In this document: piece by piece, positions 13,691-15,977 of the stretch
How the letters are laid out: each line of letters begins with the position of its first letter
Position numbering within the stretch: the first letter of the stretch is position 1
Assembly (NCBI GenBank): GCA_023442845.1
Contig: JAEZXC010000030.1
Location: 1-15,977 of the forward strand
Direction of reading: 5' to 3'
DNA: 15,977 nt
DNA from: Actinomycetes bacterium
Lineage (GTDB): Bacteria; Actinomycetota; Actinomycetes; Actinomycetales; Demequinaceae
Notes under the pieces: generated by a model
Databases searched by the model: none
Seen by the model: only the letters and a program-made list of their open reading frames with translations
Told to the model about the DNA's origin: nothing
Translations under genes and position numbers: made by a program

Positions 13691-15235
13691 CTAGTCGCGC
13701 GCGCGGGTAGCCGCGGGCGCCTCTGCAAGCAAGGCATCGAGCAGCTGCTGGCTTGTCGTCAGCGGATCAGGCATCGAGACCACCTCAAGGTGGCCGTGAT
13801 CAGCGTCGCGATCGACGACAACCGTCGACCAACTTGCCGCGTCGACGATGTCGGGACGCGCGGCAACCATCCGGCCGCGTAGCCATGCTCGCGTGTCTGC
13901 AGGTGGCATGCGCATCGCGTCGGCCACTTCCGCATCCGTGGTGAGACGCTCCACGGCGCCGCTGGCACTCAAGCGTGCCGCGAGGCCGGTGCCAAGCTCG
14001 CTCCATTGGAGATCTGCGGCCTTGAGCCTGTCGTCGTCCCACTCCGGCAGTTCGCGCGTGCCGTCGGGGTGCGCCACAGCCCATCGCTCGCGCATACGGC
14101 CAAGAAGTTGGAGTTTCGCAACCCACTCGACATCGCGGGCCGCCTCAAACGGATCGCGCCCGAGCGCGTCGAGTACTCGCTCCCACCGCTCAATGACGCC
14201 GGCGTCGGCCGTGGTTGTCACATAGTCACGGGCAATTGTCACCAATGCGCGCTGGATCTCAAGCGCTGTCGCTGTCTCCCCCGATACGAGAGTCACGCGG
14301 TGGCGCAGTGTGAGGTCGTGGGAGATAGCCGCAACCTCAGCAACCGGCTCTGCGAGCGTCAGCGCGTCGAGGCGCTCATCTCCGGCCTCAATTGCCGCGA
14401 GCACGAGCGACGTCGATCCCACCTTGAGATATGTCGGCACTTCGAAGCAGTTCGCGTCCCCCACGATGATGTGAAGGCGGCGCCACTTGCGCCTGTCCGC
14501 GTGCGGTTCGTCGCGCGTGTTGACGATCGGCCTGCGCAGGGTGGTCTCGAGCCCCACCTCGGTTTCAATGTAGTCAGCGCGCTGAGAGATCTGGAAACCA
14601 GCGGTGTCACCGTAGGCGCCAAGGCCGACGCGTCCCGCACCGGTGATGATCTGTCGGGTGACGAGATGAGACGTAAGACGCCCCGCGAGCTGCTCAAAGG
14701 CCACATCGCGTTTGACGAGGTAGTTCTCATGGGTTCCGTACGAGGCGCCCTTTCCGTCAACGTTGTTCTTGTATAACGCGACGTTCCCATCACGTCGGAA
14801 AACGTCGGCAGCGGCGAGGGCGATGCGGTCGCCCGCAACGTCCCACACAACGGCGTCGTGCGCGTTCGTCACCTCGGGTCCGGAGTACTCGGGGTGAGCG
14901 TGATCGACGTAGAAGCGGGCGCCATTAGGCAACACCGCGTTGAGGTGCGCCGGGTCTTCCCACGAACCTCGGCGTCGGCGCAGAGTGACGCCGCGATTCG
15001 CCTCGGAGTACTCGGGGCTGTCGGTGAGGAGGTCGGCCGTTGCGTACCGCCGGTCCCTGCGCATGCCGCGCAAGTCCATCAGGGGATCCTCGCCGCCGTA
15101 ATCCCACCGAGTGGTGCTGTCCCCTGCCCACTCACGGCAAGCCGCGACGAGCAGTGATGACAACAAAATGGGGTTGGCGCGCGGATCGGCGGGGTCGGTG
15201 ATCCCGTACTCGGTCTCGATTCCCACAACGCGCAT
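13691..15235 (-). CDS. dop: Pup deamidase/depupylase Dop
   Basis: Dop deamidates the C-terminal glutamine of Pup to glutamate and also removes Pup from tagged proteins. The 514-residue product begins MRVVGIETEYG (E7 and E9 in the ATP/Mg site). Before the next motif it has the long insertion typical of Dop (the Dop-loop, about residues 37-78, including a Trp/Asp/Gly-rich part). It then shows SPEYSEANRGVTLRRRRGSW, NGARFYVDHAHPEYS with D111 as the catalytic aspartate, YKNNVDGKGASYGTHENYLV, IVNTRDEPHAD and YLKVGSTSL. The start ATG shares a base with the Arc stop codon (TAATG). Dop being retained fits a Pup that ends in Gln. Nothing suggests loss of activity. Confidence 0.97.
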   Translation of the reverse strand: MRVVGIETEYGITDPADPRANPILLSSLLVAACREWAGDSTTRWDYGGEDPLMDLRGMRRDRRYATADLLTDSPEYSEANRGVTLRRRRGSWEDPAHLNAVLPNGARFYVDHAHPEYSGPEVTNAHDAVVWDVAGDRIALAAADVFRRDGNVALYKNNVDGKGASYGTHENYLVKRDVAFEQLAGRLTSHLVTRQIITGAGRVGLGAYGDTAGFQISQRADYIETEVGLETTLRRPIVNTRDEPHADRRKWRRLHIIVGDANCFEVPTYLKVGSTSLVLAAIEAGDERLDALTLAEPVAEVAAISHDLTLRHRVTLVSGETATALEIQRALVTIARDYVTTTADAGVIERWERVLDALGRDPFEAARDVEWVAKLQLLGRMRERWAVAHPDGTRELPEWDDDRLKAADLQWSELGTGLAARLSASGAVERLTTDAEVADAMRMPPADTRAWLRGRMVAARPDIVDAASWSTVVVDRDADHGHLEVVSMPDPLTTSQQLLDALLAEAPAATRARD

Positions 15236-15977
15236 TAGTACTCGCCAACCTCCCGGGCAGCGACTGCACGCGCCTCAATAAGTTCTTGGGTTGCGGCCGC
15301 CTGAAGGTGGCTCGTCGAGATGCCGCGTGGACCGCCGCCGATCACGTGCTTAATGGCCCGCGTCTTGGCGCGGTCGACGACGTTACGCAGAAGCGCGCCC
15401 GACATGAAGTTCGCACCATCGCCCTCCCCAAAGAGGGTGTCGACGGTAGCGGAAATCATTGCGGCGACGGTCGCGCCTCGGTCACCGCCATGTGCGGCCA
15501 GTTCGTCGTCGGCAAGCGGCAATGTCGCCGTCAGGTACTTGCCGAGAATGTCCTGTGACGCGGCGCGGTCCGGACGAGACACTTCGATCTTCACGTCCAA
15601 GCGGCCCGGGCGCAAGATGGCAGGGTCGATCATGTCTTCACGGTTGGATGCACCGATCACGATGACGTTCGACAGCGACTCGACGCCATCGAGTTCCGTC
15701 AGCAACTGGGGCACGATCGTTGTCTCCATGTCCGAGCTGACACCCGAGCCACGCGCGCGGAACAACGCGTCCATCTCGTCAAAGAACACGACCACGGGCG
15801 CACCGGTGTGGGCGTTGGCGCGGGCCCGCTCAAAGATGGTCCGGATGTAGCGCTCAGTTTCGCCCACGTACTTGTTGAGGAGCTCGGGACCCTTGACGGA
15901 GAGGAAGTAACTCCGATTTGCGCCCGTCGCCTCGCCCAAAGAGTGCGCAACGGCCTTCGCGATGAGCGTCTTGCCAC
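15235..15977 (-). CDS. arc: AAA+ ATPase Arc/Mpa (5' part beyond window)
   Basis: Arc (Mpa in mycobacteria) is the hexameric ring ATPase that recognises Pup through N-terminal coiled coils and unfolds pupylated proteins. Only the last 246 codons are present: the window edge cuts into Walker A, leaving GKTLIAKAVA. Visible are the pore-loop region LLNKYVGETERY, Walker B VVVFFDEMDALF, sensor 1 and arginine fingers in VIVIGASNREDMIDPAILRP, followed by GRLDVKIEVSRPD, and the small helical domain with MSGALLRNVVDRAKTRAI. The protein ends AVAAREVGEY, directly at the TAA shared with the dop ATG. Mpa proteins that dock on the proteasome carry a longer tail ending in GQYL; that tail is missing here and there is no room for it. 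Coiled coils and OB domains would be in the unseen part. Its place before dop and pup rules out other AAA ATPases such as FtsH. Confidence 0.95.
   Translation of the reverse strand, partial: GKTLIAKAVAHSLGEATGANRSYFLSVKGPELLNKYVGETERYIRTIFERARANAHTGAPVVVFFDEMDALFRARGSGVSSDMETTIVPQLLTELDGVESLSNVIVIGASNREDMIDPAILRPGRLDVKIEVSRPDRAASQDILGKYLTATLPLADDELAAHGGDRGATVAAMISATVDTLFGEGDGANFMSGALLRNVVDRAKTRAIKHVIGGGPRGISTSHLQAAATQELIEARAVAAREVGEY

Noticed and set aside
1..15977. tRNA, rRNA, CRISPR arrays, insertion sequences, phage or attachment sites
   Set aside because: Almost all sequence is accounted for by minus-strand genes; no direct-repeat arrays, transposase genes or terminal inverted repeats were noticed, and the remaining gaps are at most 65 bases.

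Overview
The window is a compact, high-GC stretch of bacterial chromosome in which every supported gene lies on the minus strand. Fifteen genes are recognisable, two of them cut by the window edges. The Pup-ligation genes (arc/mpa, dop, pup, pafA) together with the trp/HGxxPAAW/DUF2752/lgt neighbourhood point to an actinobacterium (Actinomycetota), most likely of Micrococcales type. The family-level placement is inference.

In the direction of transcription (right to left) the first block is protein tagging: the 3' end of the AAA+ ATPase arc/mpa, then dop (deamidase/depupylase), pup (the tag, ending in Gly-Gly-Gln) and pafA (Pup ligase). The 20S proteasome genes prcB and prcA, which in proteasome-bearing actinobacteria usually sit between pup and pafA, are absent: only 6 bases separate pup and pafA. 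The visible Arc C-terminus stops short of the proteasome-docking tail known from Mpa. The two facts together suggest pupylation that does not feed a proteasome. A predicted lipoprotein with FKBP-like domains follows pafA.

The second block mixes amino-acid biosynthesis with membrane proteins: hisF, two half-size ABC exporter subunits, hisI, trpE, three small membrane proteins (HGxxPAAW family, DUF4190, DUF2752), trpC, trpB, trpA and the 5' part of lgt. HisF and HisI act in histidine synthesis. TrpE, TrpC, TrpB and TrpA cover the first and the last steps of tryptophan synthesis; trpD, trpG and a phosphoribosylanthranilate isomerase gene are not here. The ABC pair looks like a heterodimer with one degenerate and one intact ATP site. 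Lgt would lipidate the FKBP lipoprotein encoded upstream in the same run.

Spacing is extremely tight. Seven junctions are four-base ATGA/GTGA stop-start overlaps, arc/dop overlap as TAATG, and the largest gap is 65 bases. No convincing terminator, promoter, RNA gene, repeat, CRISPR array or mobile element was seen, and no gap reaches 300 bases. One intergenic hairpin lies before the DUF4190 gene.
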